Source: Tachypleus tridentatus (taxonomy: Eukaryota > Arthropoda > Merostomata > Xiphosura > Limulidae). Taken from it: DNA of 64,000 bases. The translations under genes were made by a program, and so were the position numbers. The notes under the pieces are model-generated. The model saw only the letters and a list, made by a program, of their open reading frames with translations. It was not told the DNA's origin and searched no databases. Shown here one piece after another: positions 1-10,597 of the stretch (its first letter is position 1; the number at the start of each line of letters is the position of its first letter). The stretch is from positions 146,725,009 to 146,789,008 of the forward strand of contig NC_134834.1 in assembly GCF_004210375.1 (NCBI RefSeq), read 5' to 3'.

Positions 1-232
1 TTCGCTCTTTCAGCCGTGGAGCGTTATAATGCAACAATCATTCTTACTATTCATTGGTAAAGTTTTGTTTGTTTGTTTGTTTGTTTTGTAATTTCGCACA
101 AAGCTACTCGACCATTGGTAAAGAGTAACCCATGAGCTGTCACTTTTTAATGTTGACTATCTGCCTCTCTTCTAGTGCAGCACTTCAAAATTAGGGACGG
201 CCAACGCAGATGCCCCTACAGTAGCGCCCCCA
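1..232 (+). repeat. SINE family 1, 5'-truncated, split by a nested insertion
   Basis: The body of the abundant tRNA-headed SINE runs from its pol-III-downstream segment (TTCAGCCGTGGAGCG) to the GGGACGGCCAACGCAGAT segment. It is interrupted at 63-112 by a short reverse-oriented piece of the same family. The copy enters from outside the window or is 5' truncated, so its tRNA-like head is not visible. Confidence 0.8.
63..112 (-). mobile_element. 50-bp reverse SINE tail inserted into a SINE, with 11-bp target duplication
   Basis: A (TTTG)n tract followed by GTAATTTCGCACAAAGCTAC is the reverse complement of the family 1 3' tail. The 11-mer CATTGGTAAAG occurs at 52-62 and again at 113-123, exactly flanking the piece. 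This is the mark of a target-primed insertion of an extremely 5'-truncated SINE. Confidence 0.75.
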
Positions 233-345
233 AGTGGCTCAACGATAAGTCTGAAGGTATACAATGTTAAACAGCGGGTTTCTTTACCTTAGGTAGGCAC
301 AACACAGATAATATACTATATGGCTTAAGAGCAGCCAAACTAAAC
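233..345 (+). repeat. SINE family 3 copy (degraded)
   Basis: The segment GGCTCAACGATAAGTCTGAAGG followed by a decayed tRNA-like region and ACACAGATAATATACTATATGGCTT resembles other copies of a second tRNA-headed family (for example 54872-54985 and 56535-56660). It abuts the family 1 copy directly. Confidence 0.45.
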
Positions 346-420
346 TGTAAATATTTCTACATGAAATTCAACAAACCAAACGAAACCAATCTTCTATATT
401 GTTGTTTTTTTCTTTCTTAG

Positions 421-608
421 CTGCCAATGTCGATAAGCATTCCAGTGCATGCTGTACCATATCGTCCTTGATGTTGAAGCACGCGGGCGACTATGACACC
501 TCTATGGGTTGCCCCCGAAGTCCAAAACCAAGAAAGGTTTCTTCAGAGAGCCCATCTGTTTATCGTGCCACAGCGATTGACTCGAGTAGTCAATGTCAGC
601 CTTTAATG
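421..608 (+). CDS. Exon A of a transmembrane-protein gene (upstream exons outside window)
   Basis: This is a 188-nt internal exon. A pyrimidine-rich acceptor (TTTTTTTCTTTCTTAG, ending at 420) precedes it and a good donor (ATG|GTAAGA) follows. The open frame is 63 codons: it opens with the last two bases of a split codon and ends at a complete codon (phase 0). The peptide is hydrophilic, Ser/Pro/Lys-rich and probably disordered, with segments such as GCPRSPKPRKVSSESPS, so it looks like a cytoplasmic loop. I do not recognise it alone. It joins in frame to the exon at 7071, which supports a single gene with exons at 16128 and 18736. The base composition is richer in CpG and GC than the flanking intron. 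Confidence 0.7.
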
Positions 609-925
609 GTAAGATTTTCTGGGACACAGCGATGTGTTACTAACTTATGTATGACGTAGTTGATTTCTAATTAATAATTACCTCTGTTGCTCTAATTTAG
701 GTAACGTGTTTGTTGATATAAAATAAAGGCGTGCATTTAGATCGCTTCCATTAACCCTAAGCTAGACTTCTGCGAAAAGTTTTCACAGTCATGTAAAACA
801 ACAACTTAACAAACAGCTGCAGTAGACGGATTTTTAAAGGCCTTTTTCATGAATTAATAACGAATTAATAGCTAACTCCCCCTCTTCATACACATACATT
901 TTGCACGGTCCTCATTTATGTCACG

Positions 926-1190
926 CTCGCCATGGCCAGGTTGTTATGGCGCTCATCTCATAATCTGAGGGTCACAGGTTCGAATCCCCGTCACACCAAA
1001 CATGCTCGCCCTTTCAGCCGTTATAAAGTTCAGTCAATCCCACTATTCGTTGGTAAAGGAGAAACCAAAGAGTTGCCGGTAGGTGGTGATGACTGGCTGC
1101 TTTCCCTCTAGTCTTACACTGCTAACTTAGGGATGGCTAGCGCAGATAGTCCTTATTTAACTTTACGTGAAATTCAAGGGGTTCAAGGGA
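926..1190 (+). repeat. SINE family 1 copy, nearly full length
   Basis: A tRNA-like head with a B box (GGTTCGAATCC at about 977), then the body CTCGCCCTTTCAGCCGTT, CCACTATTCGTTGGTAAAG and GGTGGTGATGACTGGCTGC. The tail ends in a decayed CTTTACGTGAAATTCAAGG. Confidence 0.85.
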
Positions 1191-3671
1191 AACCTCTCAT
1201 AAAAGAATTAATTTTGAAATATTTAAATAATTATAAATTATTATTTAGGAGAAAAAAACACCAACACTCCAAATAATTTCCTTCATTAGTCAGTAAATGA
1301 ACTCTGAATATTGCAAATTGCTTTTTGTTTGTTTTTTTACTATTTAAGTGTAATAATATAACACAAACAAACATGTTCGTGCTTCTATCTGTCGACGCCT
1401 ATGTTTACAAAATATCTGGGGTCCGTAAAGACCTCAGAAGAAGAATGCAGAGCTAAGCTTCGCTGTGCAGCGGAGAGCAAGTCTGTTTTGTTAAACAGGA
1501 TGAAACTTGAAAGTTGTAGAATGTAAAAATGTGATAGCACAAGTGGAGCTATAAATGTATACACTTTCGCTAAAGCACAGAAAAGTACCTCAATTTGCAC
1601 GTGAGCACCACTCTAGTGTAAGCTGTGAACAACTTCTTACACTGTAATAAGTGTGTGACGTAACTGAGCAGAAACAAAAAGGACTATGATAGTCATATTA
1701 AGGGGAGGCATAAGATGGCGTATAGTACATAAAAACTTGGAGATTGGTTTTGTTTGGGAGATTTTTCAGGTTAAACGGAAACCAACAGATAAGAAACTTA
1801 GAATGCACTACAGGATGTTAACAAATGTGATTGTAGAAAAATAAATTGAACACAAAACGCAAAGGGAAATACCTAATAAACAAAAACACTATCTTTGCTG
1901 AATACACATTTGATTCATATTTTATTACTGACTGGCTTCAATACTGTTTTGTAACTATCTATTTGGTAAAGGAGGAGAAAAATACATCTTCACCCTATCA
2001 AAACACTGTTACGTCAGACTAAGTTCTAATGTTATATCCCACGATTCTAGATTACCTATGTTAGCTATTGTTCTCATTTATATAAATCTCTGCCCTGACT
2101 TTTCAAAGGTCAGTAATTTATAACTCTAACTCTGATGCTTGTTTTTAACACATTCTATAAGTTTAATTATGAACCTATTGGATGAGCTCACACTTACAGC
2201 ATCACTCTCAGACGTCGTCAGATCTTGTAATGTGTGTTGTCTTTGAAAATAAATAAAGCCTAGAGCTAACAACACTAAAAAGGGGTATTCATAACTCTAA
2301 TACATTGTACCAGACATAACGGTAGTTCTATATGGAAATTAATTATGCTTTTAAAATATTGAAGTTTGTATGATTCAATGTAATGAGGCACCCTCAAAAC
2401 AAATTTCGTAATACGTCTCAACTGTTTAAAGACCTAGAATGTTTTTCTGATGAAGGCGTTATAATCTGTATATTTGAAAGATACAAGATATTTAGGCTTA
2501 ACAAGTATACTTAACTAGGCCAGCAATAGCAAATTATCGAGATATGATACAAATAATTCTATATAAAATATATTGTATTGAAGTAACACATAAAAATATA
2601 AAATTTGTTATTCATTAAAAATAAATTATTAGATATATATTTGCGTTGATAAAATATTGTTGGCATATGTCAGACCATGATGCTTAACAAAATAAAAGTT
2701 CTGCCATTTTGAAAGCGAAGGTCATTATTAATTTGTATCATTTATGGCGGGAATTCGGCTTCTTTGTTCAGCAAAACGAAATCTGTCAGTGAACTGATTG
2801 GCTAAATAAAATGAAAGTCAATAAAAAAATATAGCATATATGATGAAAGGAATAACTTTTTATGGTGTTTTCTGAATTTTGTCTCGAAAATGTTTGAAAA
2901 TGCAAATTATAAATTAAACTTTGTGATGTTTTTTACGCGGAATAAGAACTGCGTGAAATGTCCGTACCAAGTTTAAAGCAATTTGGTTAAGCATATTCAC
3001 TGTCAAAACGTAACAGTCTAGTGGGTACTTATTGCGCCTTTGAGGCCCTGAAAGGGTTAAAACGAACAAAAGTATAATTTAAACGAAACCTAAAAAGTGG
3101 ACTACACTCACAAATTAGAAACCAGTAATATGTAATAGACAATCATATTAAAATACACTTCAAAATAAAGGCAACATTAAACGAAAGTAAAACATGTAGG
3201 AAATGTAGCACACACCTTCTTTAACGTAATATTAATAAATTTCGTATTAAAATAAAATATATATAATTCATTTATGAATGTATTTAAAATACAAACATAC
3301 TGAAAAAATGGCGGACGACTATTAAAGTTTTAAACGAACGTTTGTCACTCAGTGTATTATTAGTGTTAAAAGTTACATCTGCATCAGTCTCTAGTTCCAG
3401 TTACTAGTTCTTTTAATAGCATGTCTATATCCACCTGATGGATTACATTATTTTTAATGTTTTATTCAGTCCGTACCTCTAGGTTAGTGGTAAGAGATGT
3501 AGTCAGGATATTAACAAATGTTTTGATTCTACAAACTCTAATTTAGTCCTTCCTGACATTAAAGTTTTCACTTTTTCAAACCTGTTCTTTCTTCTTCTTT
3601 TTTTGCTATCCTTTTTAGATACAGAAACACTATTCTGTAATAATATGATTTTACTGCTTATGTGAGATTAA

Positions 3672-3852
3672 CTTTCAACCGTGGGGGCGTTATAACGTGT
3701 GATCAATCCCACTATTCGTTGGTAAAAGAGTAGCTCAAGAGTTGGCTGTGGGTGGTGATGAATAGTTGCCTTCCCTCTAGTCTTACACTGCTAAATTAGG
3801 GACGACTAGCACAGATAGCCCTAATGCAGCTTTGCGAGAAATTAAAAAAAAA
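3672..3852 (+). repeat. SINE family 1 copy, head missing
   Basis: Starts at TTTCAACCGTGGGGGCGTT and continues to the tail CTTTGCGAGAAATT with an A-rich end. The tRNA-like head is absent (5' truncation). Confidence 0.85.
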
Positions 3853-4138
3853 CTAGTTGTCATGCACTTAGTCCTAGCCATAATGAGGAGACTAAAAACA
3901 TTATCTCAGCTAATCACAAACACAGTCTTGCTGCTCCTAATCTAAAACATCATGAAATATAGATATGTATTGCAATAGTTTTCTGAATTTAGATCACAGA
4001 AGACTTTTTAATCACCATCAATTTGTTTATACACAGACACACACCATGAATACCTTGTCACTAGAATTCAAACATCTATGCCTTTATTGTTTTGTTGTAA
4101 TGTATTTGATGTGCAACCACTCTGCCCAGTTGCTAATA

Positions 4139-5115
4139 CTCCCTTGTGCAAATTAATTAAAACAAATGGTCATTTTACAATATTTTCAGCATGGCGGTCG
4201 GTGTAGGCTCGCTGGGCCCGCTGATTTCCTTTAATAGTCATTTTTTCACACAGACGGCGTCATTAGCTGTGTTTTGCAGTACGGTCGATCTATTTTTGGG
4301 ATATATGACGAAATTTTGAGGAATATTACGTCATTCGAAATTACGTTAGAAGGGCAAGGAGACCAGTCAAAAAACAACTTCTTACCAACTCAATGAAGAA
4401 AAAACGGTATCAATGGGGTCTGAAATACAAGAACTGGACGAAAGAACAATGTAGGAAGGTGTTATTCAGTGACAAGACTCATTTCTTCGTACAGGGTCAA
4501 AGAAGTCTGCATGTTCACAGATCACCAGGTGAGAAACTTCGAGAATATCATATCAATCAGTTCGTAAAACATCCCTTGAAGAAGATGTTTTGGGGCTTTT
4601 TCAGCTACTATGGCGTCGGAAGCTTACATATCGTAGAAGGTGTGATGCGAGGATCACACATCGAAGATTTGCAGAGAAGAGTCGTTCCAGAACTGAAAAA
4701 GAACTGGCATTTTTCAGCAAGATCTGGCTCCGTGCTACACATCGAAACTTGTGAAGAATTTTATGACTACAACGCAAATAAAGGTGCTGGACTGGCCTGG
4801 AAACTCTCCAGACTTAAATCCTATTGAAAATCTTTGGGCGATTTGTAAAGGAAGACTTCGGGGTAAAAGATTGTACCACGAAAGATAAGCTAATTGAGGC
4901 CATAATTGAGATGTGGTACCGCGATCCAAAAATTAGTAAAGATTGCAGTCAACTCGTGGACTCGATGCCAAAGCGGATTAATGATCTTCTGATAAATAAA
5001 GGCGGTCATATCATGTATTAATTTGTGAGTAATTTTTGGATTCTCAGAAATAAAACGCAAAAATTTGAAAAAATCGTAATTTTCCGTCTTGTTTCAATTA
5101 ATTTGCACAAGGGTG
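4139..5115 (+). mobile_element. Tc1-like DNA transposon, internally shortened, flanked by TA
   Basis: The terminal inverted repeats start CTCCCTTGTGCAAATTAATT and end with AATTAATTTGCACAAGGGTG. They match imperfectly for about 30 bp and then diverge. TA dinucleotides at 4137-4138 and 5116-5117 are the expected target duplication. At 977 bp the element is shorter than a typical autonomous Tc1 element (1.3-1.6 kb). The missing part is the transposase N-terminus, since the left end runs straight into a catalytic-domain fragment. Confidence 0.85.
4340..5021 (+). pseudogene. Tc1-family transposase (DD34E), N-terminally deleted and frameshifted
   Basis: The first catalytic Asp lies in VLFSDKTHF (about 4462-4488). 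The second lies in a QQDLAPCYT stretch (about 4713) that is only reached after a frameshift near 4711-4715. The catalytic Glu is in DLNPIENLW (about 4811), 34 residues after the second Asp, as in Tc1-type DD34E enzymes. A further shift leads into the C-terminal MPKRINDLLINKGGHIMY ending at 5021. The helix-turn-helix paired-like N-terminus is not found. The element cannot encode an active enzyme as it stands. Confidence 0.85.
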
Positions 5116-5341
5116 TACATACATTCATGTGCATCAAATATTGCAGAACACAGCTTCCTCATCATAGAGTCAACAGACTAGGAAGTATTGTGCATAAATG
5201 TTAGGACAAAGTCAAAATTAGATTTCAGGATATTTTCAAAGAATAATGGAAGTAAATTACGACTGAAACATTAAACTTCTGTTAATCTTCATATTTAACA
5301 CAATACAAACTCAATGGAAGTTGCTTGCATTTAGCAAACAA

Positions 5342-5850
5342 TTAATATTTTGTGTATTTCCCTTTCGCTTTAATAACTGCAGACAGTCTTTCAGGCATTG
5401 TTGCAACATACTTAATTAAAGTGCCCTTTGGAATTTTACTCATTTTCTCTAATACAATACAATGAAGTTTATTCGGAAGTAACTTTTGATTTGTCAACTT
5501 TTCGATCACTCAAATCCCAGATCTCCTCAATGGGACTGAGATCGGGGCTTATTGCATCATTTGAAAGACTGTAGCAGCTTCTTTCTTAACTAAGTAATTT
5601 TTGCATAGTTGGATGAGTATTTGTTTGAAGTGACTATCTTCATGGTAGTAGATTATTTTACCAGAAATACGCAAACCACTAGGTATACCATGCTGGATCA
5701 GTCTCTGATGTTACTTGCACCGATCCGTTATTCTATCTATTTTCCAAATATCTCCTGTCGCCTCAACCAAAAAAAAAAAAAAAAAAAAAACACTTCCCAA
5801 GCCGTCACATTGCCTCCTCCATATTTCATGAACATTAGATGGCAGTAACA
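5342..5850 (-). pseudogene. Second Tc1-like transposase remnant, reverse strand
   Basis: Read on the minus strand, the order is: YGGGNVTAWEVF (glycine-rich strand motif), LIQHGIPSGLRISGK, LCKNYLVKKEA, SPDLSPIEEIWDL (catalytic Glu region) and VATMPERLSAVIKAKGKYTKY with a stop at 5342-5344. The pieces lie in different frames, and the second catalytic Asp region is changed to YYHEDSHFKQ. A run of 22 A (plus strand 5769-5790) interrupts the glycine-rich region. The lineage differs from the 4139-5115 element. No terminal repeats were found, so its outer limits are unknown. Confidence 0.7.
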
Positions 5851-6008
5851 TCAGTAATACTTAGTATTTTGTACACTATACAATTGGCATCATCAGGGAG
5901 CCAAACCATATATTATGAATTAAGTAAAGGAGTAAAAAAAATCAATACACATTATATTAAAATTTAATTACACACATTCATAGAATACAATAACTTTCAG
6001 TCAGGGGA

Positions 6009-6066
6009 AAAAACAAGTAATACGTAATTGTTGTGAAAAAAACAAGTAATACATAATTGTTGTGAA
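6009..6066. repeat. 29-bp direct repeat, two copies
   Basis: The unit AACAAGTAATAC(G/A)TAATTGTTGTG occurs twice with a period of 29 bp. It is a small local duplication in otherwise featureless intron sequence (5850-6678). Confidence 0.8.
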
Positions 6067-6678
6067 TGTAAAATAATGTAAAGATTACTGACTGTATCAT
6101 AAAGAATCCAAACAAGAATATCGGAATGATACTGACCGCTGTACAACAATGACTGAGGTGGTCATTGTACACCAAGGCGTCCCATAAAGGTATCTCAACT
6201 GGTAGGATATACCAAGAGTGGTAATTGCCATAAGAGATCATTCTTGTTATATTTATCCCGTGTACAAGAGGTACTAAATAGAGATTAAATCGGTATGGAA
6301 GCTTGGTTCCTCGTTGGCTGTTCTTAAGCCTCTGAGTTCTGGTCATTATTCATGGCAAATGAGAGTTCTTGGTTCAGGAGAGAGCTCCCAGATCATGTCC
6401 CCAAATTAACCACAGATTATTTTTTCCAGATACTTATCAGGTTTATATATATAAGTTGATAATTGATACCGTCAGTACTGGTAAAACTCTGAAATTAAAA
6501 AACTGAGGTAAAACAAGACATGTATGTTTCGTAAATACATCATTCACTCACGACCATGATTGTGCCATTAAAGGCATCATAAGGCGCATATCGTACCTGA
6601 TAATAATACATATATACCATTAACTGGCATATCAGAGTCATATAAATACAATTAATACATTACTTGTAGTTTATAGAT

Positions 6679-6893
6679 ATGCCCGACATAACCACGTGGT
6701 TAGGGCGCCCGACTCGTAATATGTAGGTTGCGGGTTCAAATCCCCATCACACCAAACATGCTCGCTCTTTCAGCCGTGGGAGTGTTATAATATTAAAGTC
6801 AATTCCACCATTCGTTGGTAAAAGAGTAGCCCAAAAGTTGGCGGCGAGTGATGATGACTAGCTACCTTCCCTCAAATTTTTCACTGCTGAATT
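6679..6893 (+). repeat. SINE family 1 copy, tail missing
   Basis: Head GCCCGACATAACCACGTGG, B box GGTTCAAATCC, body through GGTAAAAGAGTAGCCCAAAAG, ending within the TCACTGCTGAA segment. The 3' tail is absent. Confidence 0.85.
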
Positions 6894-7070
6894 TTTCCAA
6901 ATCAAAGCCATACGTGTTCAAAACCTTATCCAGCCAAACTTCGCTCGCGTGGTTCCATTAAAAGCTTTGAAACCTAGCCCTAATGGAAAATACGGTCTTG
7001 ACAAAATGCTTGTCTCTTCTCGTACCATGTGCTTTCAATGTTCATAATGCTTTCTTCCTTCCTACTTTAG

Positions 7071-7213
7071 GATGGCCAAATGAAAGAATCCACAAGTAAT
7101 CACTACAGACAGTCGGAAGTAGAGGAACTAGGACCCATGTTACCACAGCACATAGCAAAATCTTCAGGATATATGTCAAGAAAAAGAGACATGGTACCAC
7201 AACTTTCACCTCG
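7071..7213 (+). CDS. Exon B of the transmembrane-protein gene
   Basis: This is a 143-nt exon between the acceptor CTTCCTACTTTAG (ends 7070) and the donor CG|GTAAAT. It starts in phase 0, matching the end of exon A, and leaves two bases (CG) for the next exon. The 47-residue peptide is hydrophilic, with segments EELGPMLPQHIAKSSGYM and RKRDMVPQLSPR, and no recognisable domain. Together with exon A it forms a long polar stretch before the membrane segments of the third exon. Function unknown. Confidence 0.7.
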
Positions 7214-7334
7214 GTAAATATATATATATAGCTTGTTGTTAATTACCATCATTTAATATATCAATCAATTACTGTATTTTTCCCAGTTTTCATTCTAGAC
7301 GATTATGGTTCTCTATTCCTTGTTGTCTGCAAGA

Positions 7335-7630
7335 ACGTTTCTAAGTGAAGCTTTTCATTTCTAATGGTTTCCTGATGTCATCGAAAAAACTATCTTTTTG
7401 TTTCTTTTTTTGTCTCTCGTTTCTTCTTCTTGTGACTTTACCCTTAAGTATCTCTGCCAACTCTTCCTCAGCTCTAATTATGTGCCCAAGGTAGGGCATC
7501 TTCCGTTTCCTACATAAGCCCACCAATTGTTTTTGTTTTTGAACTTTTTTTCTACTAATTCCATGTAGTCGAGCTTCGTCATACGTCTATACTGCCACAT
7601 ATGAAATCCTTCTAACTGTTGTTTGGTTTC
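7335..7630 (-). pseudogene. LINE reverse-transcriptase C-terminal fragment
   Basis: On the minus strand the segments GFHMWQYRRM, KRKMPYLGHIIRAEE and LKGKVTRRRNERQKKK follow each other. They correspond to the conserved C-terminal region of many RTE-like LINE polyproteins (a MW-YRRM motif, then R-L-GH-R, then GK-RRR-GR). Only this piece survives. It shows no RT catalytic core and no 3' tail. Its clade is inferred. Confidence 0.6.
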
Positions 7631-7783
7631 AACAAACACTATAATGTATAACGTGTTATATTGTACAGACTTCAGTCACTTTTGTCTATCCGATCAGCAA
7701 CGATTCTTTATTGAACTCAGTAAGACCATCGAATACTATACACATTATTTTATTGTCCAGACAAGTAAGTATATGTTAACTTT

Positions 7784-7900
7784 GTCTCCAACTGGTACAG
7801 CGGTAAGTCTACGGAGTTACAATGCTAAAATCATGGGTTCGATTCCCCTCGATGAACTCAGCAGACAGCCCGATGTGACTATGCTATAAGAAAACACATG
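7784..7900 (+). repeat. SINE family 2 copy
   Basis: A different tRNA-like head: TGGTACAGCGGTAAGTCTAC (A-box region) and GGTTCGATTCCCCTCG (B box). The tail CAGACAGCCCGATGTGACTA leads to ATAAGAAAACACA. Other copies lie at 12270-12358 and 42671-42786. Confidence 0.75.
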
Positions 7901-8480
7901 CATATATTAACTCTAACCAGTAATATATACCTTTATTTATTGTTCAAATCTGAATACAATAATTATAGTTAACAATATAGACATTATTGTACTTTATCTA
8001 TAATCTGGTAGTTCACAACTTTTGGTAATGGAATCTGATACAGCCACATATATGACGTTTGCACACCATTACTTACATAACAATTACATAAAGTACAATA
8101 CAGTCATAAACCTTGATTTTAAGCAAATTAATCTATTTTGAAATTTAAAAAAAATTATATTTATTACTCATTTTGATGGATCAATAAAATGTTAACTTAG
8201 GCTGTTGGTTGGAAGTCATTAATCTACTTCACGACACAACCAAGTTTCATTGTTCGATTCAAACAGGTTTATATGATCTAGTTTAGCGGTTCACAATCTG
8301 TTGGTTGTAGAAAGTTTTACGATTATATTTCAGAAATGGTATGTAGAAAATAAACATCGGCAGCAAGGGAAAGAGAGCTAACGCAAATGACCAAATAAAA
8401 CGAATATTTTATACACAAATATCTTTATTATCAATTCGATAAAAGTTAAGAAACAACGACCTTTACACTTCTGATAAATG
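7901..8480. other. Intron sequence, nothing recognised
   Basis: AT-rich sequence without recognisable coding or repeat signal. Confidence 0.6.
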
Positions 8481-8545
8481 TAAAAGAATATATTTTTATT
8501 TAGACCAACGTTTCGCCTTTGCGGCTTCTTCAGGGTTAATAAACA
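8481..8545 (-). repeat. Solo copy of the foldback-loop core motif
   Basis: The stretch ACCAACGTTTCGCC, TTTGCGGC, TTCTTCAGGGTTA resembles the loop cores of the foldback elements at 33833 and 43804 (AACGTTTCGACC ... TCATCGTCAGGTT). No long inverted arms were seen here. The minus-strand reading contains CCTGAAGAAGCCGC. Confidence 0.45.
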
Positions 8546-8588
8546 TAACGGAAAGACAACAAAAGTTATTACCAATTCATCCGCTCTC

Positions 8589-8848
8589 AGGCCCGGCATG
8601 GTGGTTAAAACACTCGACTCATAAGCCGACGGTCGCGGGTTCGAATTCTGGTTGCACCAAAAGATGTCCTTTCAGGCGTGGAGGTATTATAATTTGATGG
8701 TCAATTCGTTAGTAAAATAAGAGGTGGCAGTGGGTGGTGATAGCTAATTGACTTCCCTCTCTTCTTACACTGCTAAATTAGGGACAGCTAGCGTAGATAG
8801 TCCTTTTGCAGCTTTTCGCGAAATTCAAAACAAACCAAACCAGCTTTT
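8589..8848 (+). repeat. SINE family 1 copy inside a tandem duplication
   Basis: Head GGCCCGGCATGGTGGTTAAA, B box GGTTCGAATTC, full body and tail CTTTTCGCGAAATTCAAAAC. Most of it (from 8607) is repeated at 9007. Confidence 0.85.
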
Positions 8849-9408
8849 ACTTACTTCAACTGGCTGTTGGCTTGATAGTCTTTCCTTAACAAGATAAGAG
8901 CAACAAGAATAATGTTACACTGAATTTTCAAGTTAGATAAAGAGTCCTAGCGCAGTATTCCATACATAGTTCATAGATTACACTGCACAACAAAGTTTTT
9001 GCTTCTTAAACACTCGACTCATAAGCCGACGGTCGCGGGTTCGAATCCTGGTTACACCAAAAGATGCCCTTTCAGGCGTGGAGGTATTATAATATGATGG
9101 TCAATTCTTTAGTAAAATAAGAGGTGGCAGTGGGTGGTGATAGCTAATTGACTTCCCTCTCTTCTTACACTGCTAAATTAGGGACGGCTGGCGCAGATAG
9201 TCCTTTTGCAGCTTTTCGCGAAATTCAAAACAAACCAAACCAGCTTTTACTTACTTCAACTGGCTGTTGGCTTGATAGTCTTTCCTTAACAAGATAAGAG
9301 CAACAAGAATAATGTTACACTGAATTTTCAAGTTAGATAAAGAGTCCTAGCGCAGTATTCCATACATAGTTCATAGATTACACTGCACAACAAAGTTTTG
9401 CTTCTTGA
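8607..9408 (+). repeat. 400-bp tandem duplication carrying a SINE and its 3' flank
   Basis: The sequence beginning AAACACTCGACTCATAAGCC at about 8607 recurs at about 9007 with a 400-bp offset. It includes the SINE from within its head to the tail, then the flank containing TGGCTGTTGGCTTGATAGTC and CACTGCACAACAAAG. The units differ by only a few substitutions and small indels, so the duplication is young. The junction lies at CTTCTT(A/G)AACACT, which is shared at both unit ends. Confidence 0.9.
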
Positions 9409-9625
9409 ACACTGTTGGGTGTTCCTTATAGATTTGTGGCTGCTGATCACAAAAATCACATCCACATTTGCCCATCACGTATCGTTTCATCTAAATCTTC
9501 AGTTTTATCAGGATATTGCTACAATGGAAAAACGATATCAGGGCAACTGGAATCTGTCAATACTTGCTGACTACTGTTGGACTCTGTAACGTGATGCACC
9601 GGACATTGAATTTACAATGTGCATT
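9409..9625 (+). repeat. Unclassified interspersed repeat (inverted copy at 57340-57565)
   Basis: The stretch GTTGGGTGTTCCTTATAGAT through AAAATCACATCCACATTTGC to GTGATGCACCGGACATTGAA is closely matched in reverse orientation about 48 kb away. No coding motif or terminal repeat was recognised. The match also extends into the preceding ACTGCACAACAAAGTTTTG flank. Confidence 0.75.
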
Positions 9626-10320
9626 ATAATATTTTTTCTCTCTTCAGAAAATTTATGTATGTTAATATACGATTTGCATAATATTTGATTGTTCAGGTCA
9701 TTAAGTTTGTATTGTCCAGTCAACAGTATGAATAGCCTTTCCTTATTCGGATTAGTAACTACATGTTCAGCCAACATTACATACAACATTTCACCCTGAA
9801 TATCAGCAGTTTTTTATGCAATATAGTCTACGGTGTACAAATCTTTTATTGTTCATTTTAGTCACCTTAGGTCGTGGCCTCTACAAAGTACAGTGTTTTA
9901 TAATGCAACACAGTAAGTGTGCATGAATTAATCTAAAGTACAACAACGCTTCAATGCTCACTTCAGTAGTTTTCCTGAAACGGAATTGCTAAGAACTTCT
10001 TAGATAATCACGTTTTGGTATACAACATTTCGTTGTCCACTTTGGGTAGTTCACAGGGTGCCATCCTCCATGTTAGAAAACAATATTTTCATCCGTCACA
10101 CAATTATTAAAAACTTACTCAACCAATTTAAATATCGACCCCTAAAAAGATTTAATCAATACTTGTATCACTACAAAACGGGGAAACTAACGTGTCTCAA
10201 ATTATGAATGAAGAAAGTTTTTTTTTAAATGATAAGGATCGGTTACTCCATTAAAATTACGGTTTTATTGTATTAACTAGTGGTATTCTATTAAGACAGT
10301 ACATATCTGTAACTCGAGGC
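9626..10320. other. Intron sequence, nothing recognised
   Basis: No coding, RNA or repeat signal was recognised. Confidence 0.55.
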
Positions 10321-10321
10321 A

Positions 10322-10597
10322 TGGCCCGGCATGACCAAGCGTATTAAGGCGTGCGACTCGTAATCTGAGGGTCGCGGATTCGCATCCCTGTCGCGCCAAA
10401 CATGCTCGCCCTTTCAGCCGTGAGGGCGTTATAATGTGACGATCAATCCCACTATTCGTTGGTAAAAGAGTAGCCCAAGAGTTGGCGGTGGGTGGTGATA
10501 ACTAGCTGCCTTCCCTCTAGTCTTACACTGCTAAATTAGGGACGGCTAGCACAGATAGCCCTCGAGTAGCTTTGTGCGAAATTTAAAAAAAAAAAAC
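10322..10597 (+). repeat. SINE family 1 copy, CCAAGCG subfamily
   Basis: The full-length head carries GGCCCGGCATGACCAAGCG and GCGTGCGACTCGTAATC, with a variant B box (GGATTCGCATCC). The body is well preserved and the tail ends GTGCGAAATTT plus an A run. It shares head variants with the copies at 43140-43421 and 49141-49402. Confidence 0.9.

Larger units (their letters stand above)
609..7070 (+). other. Intron between exons A and B (6.5 kb), repeat-filled
   Basis: The intron is bounded by GTAAGA and CTACTTTAG. It holds two SINE family 1 copies in its first half, a Tc1-like element (4139-5115), a reverse Tc1 pseudogene (5342-5850) and another SINE near its 3' end. From 1191 to 3671 I see only AT-rich sequence with no recognisable element. 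Confidence 0.65.

Noticed and set aside
3040-3062. PiggyBac-like end (CCCTGAAAGGGTTAA)
   Set aside because: No matching TTAACCCT end and no transposase were found within several kilobases; likely chance.
5978-6346. 122-codon minus-strand open frame
   Set aside because: Hydrophobic low-complexity translation of AT-rich DNA with a 29-bp duplication; no motif or splice context.
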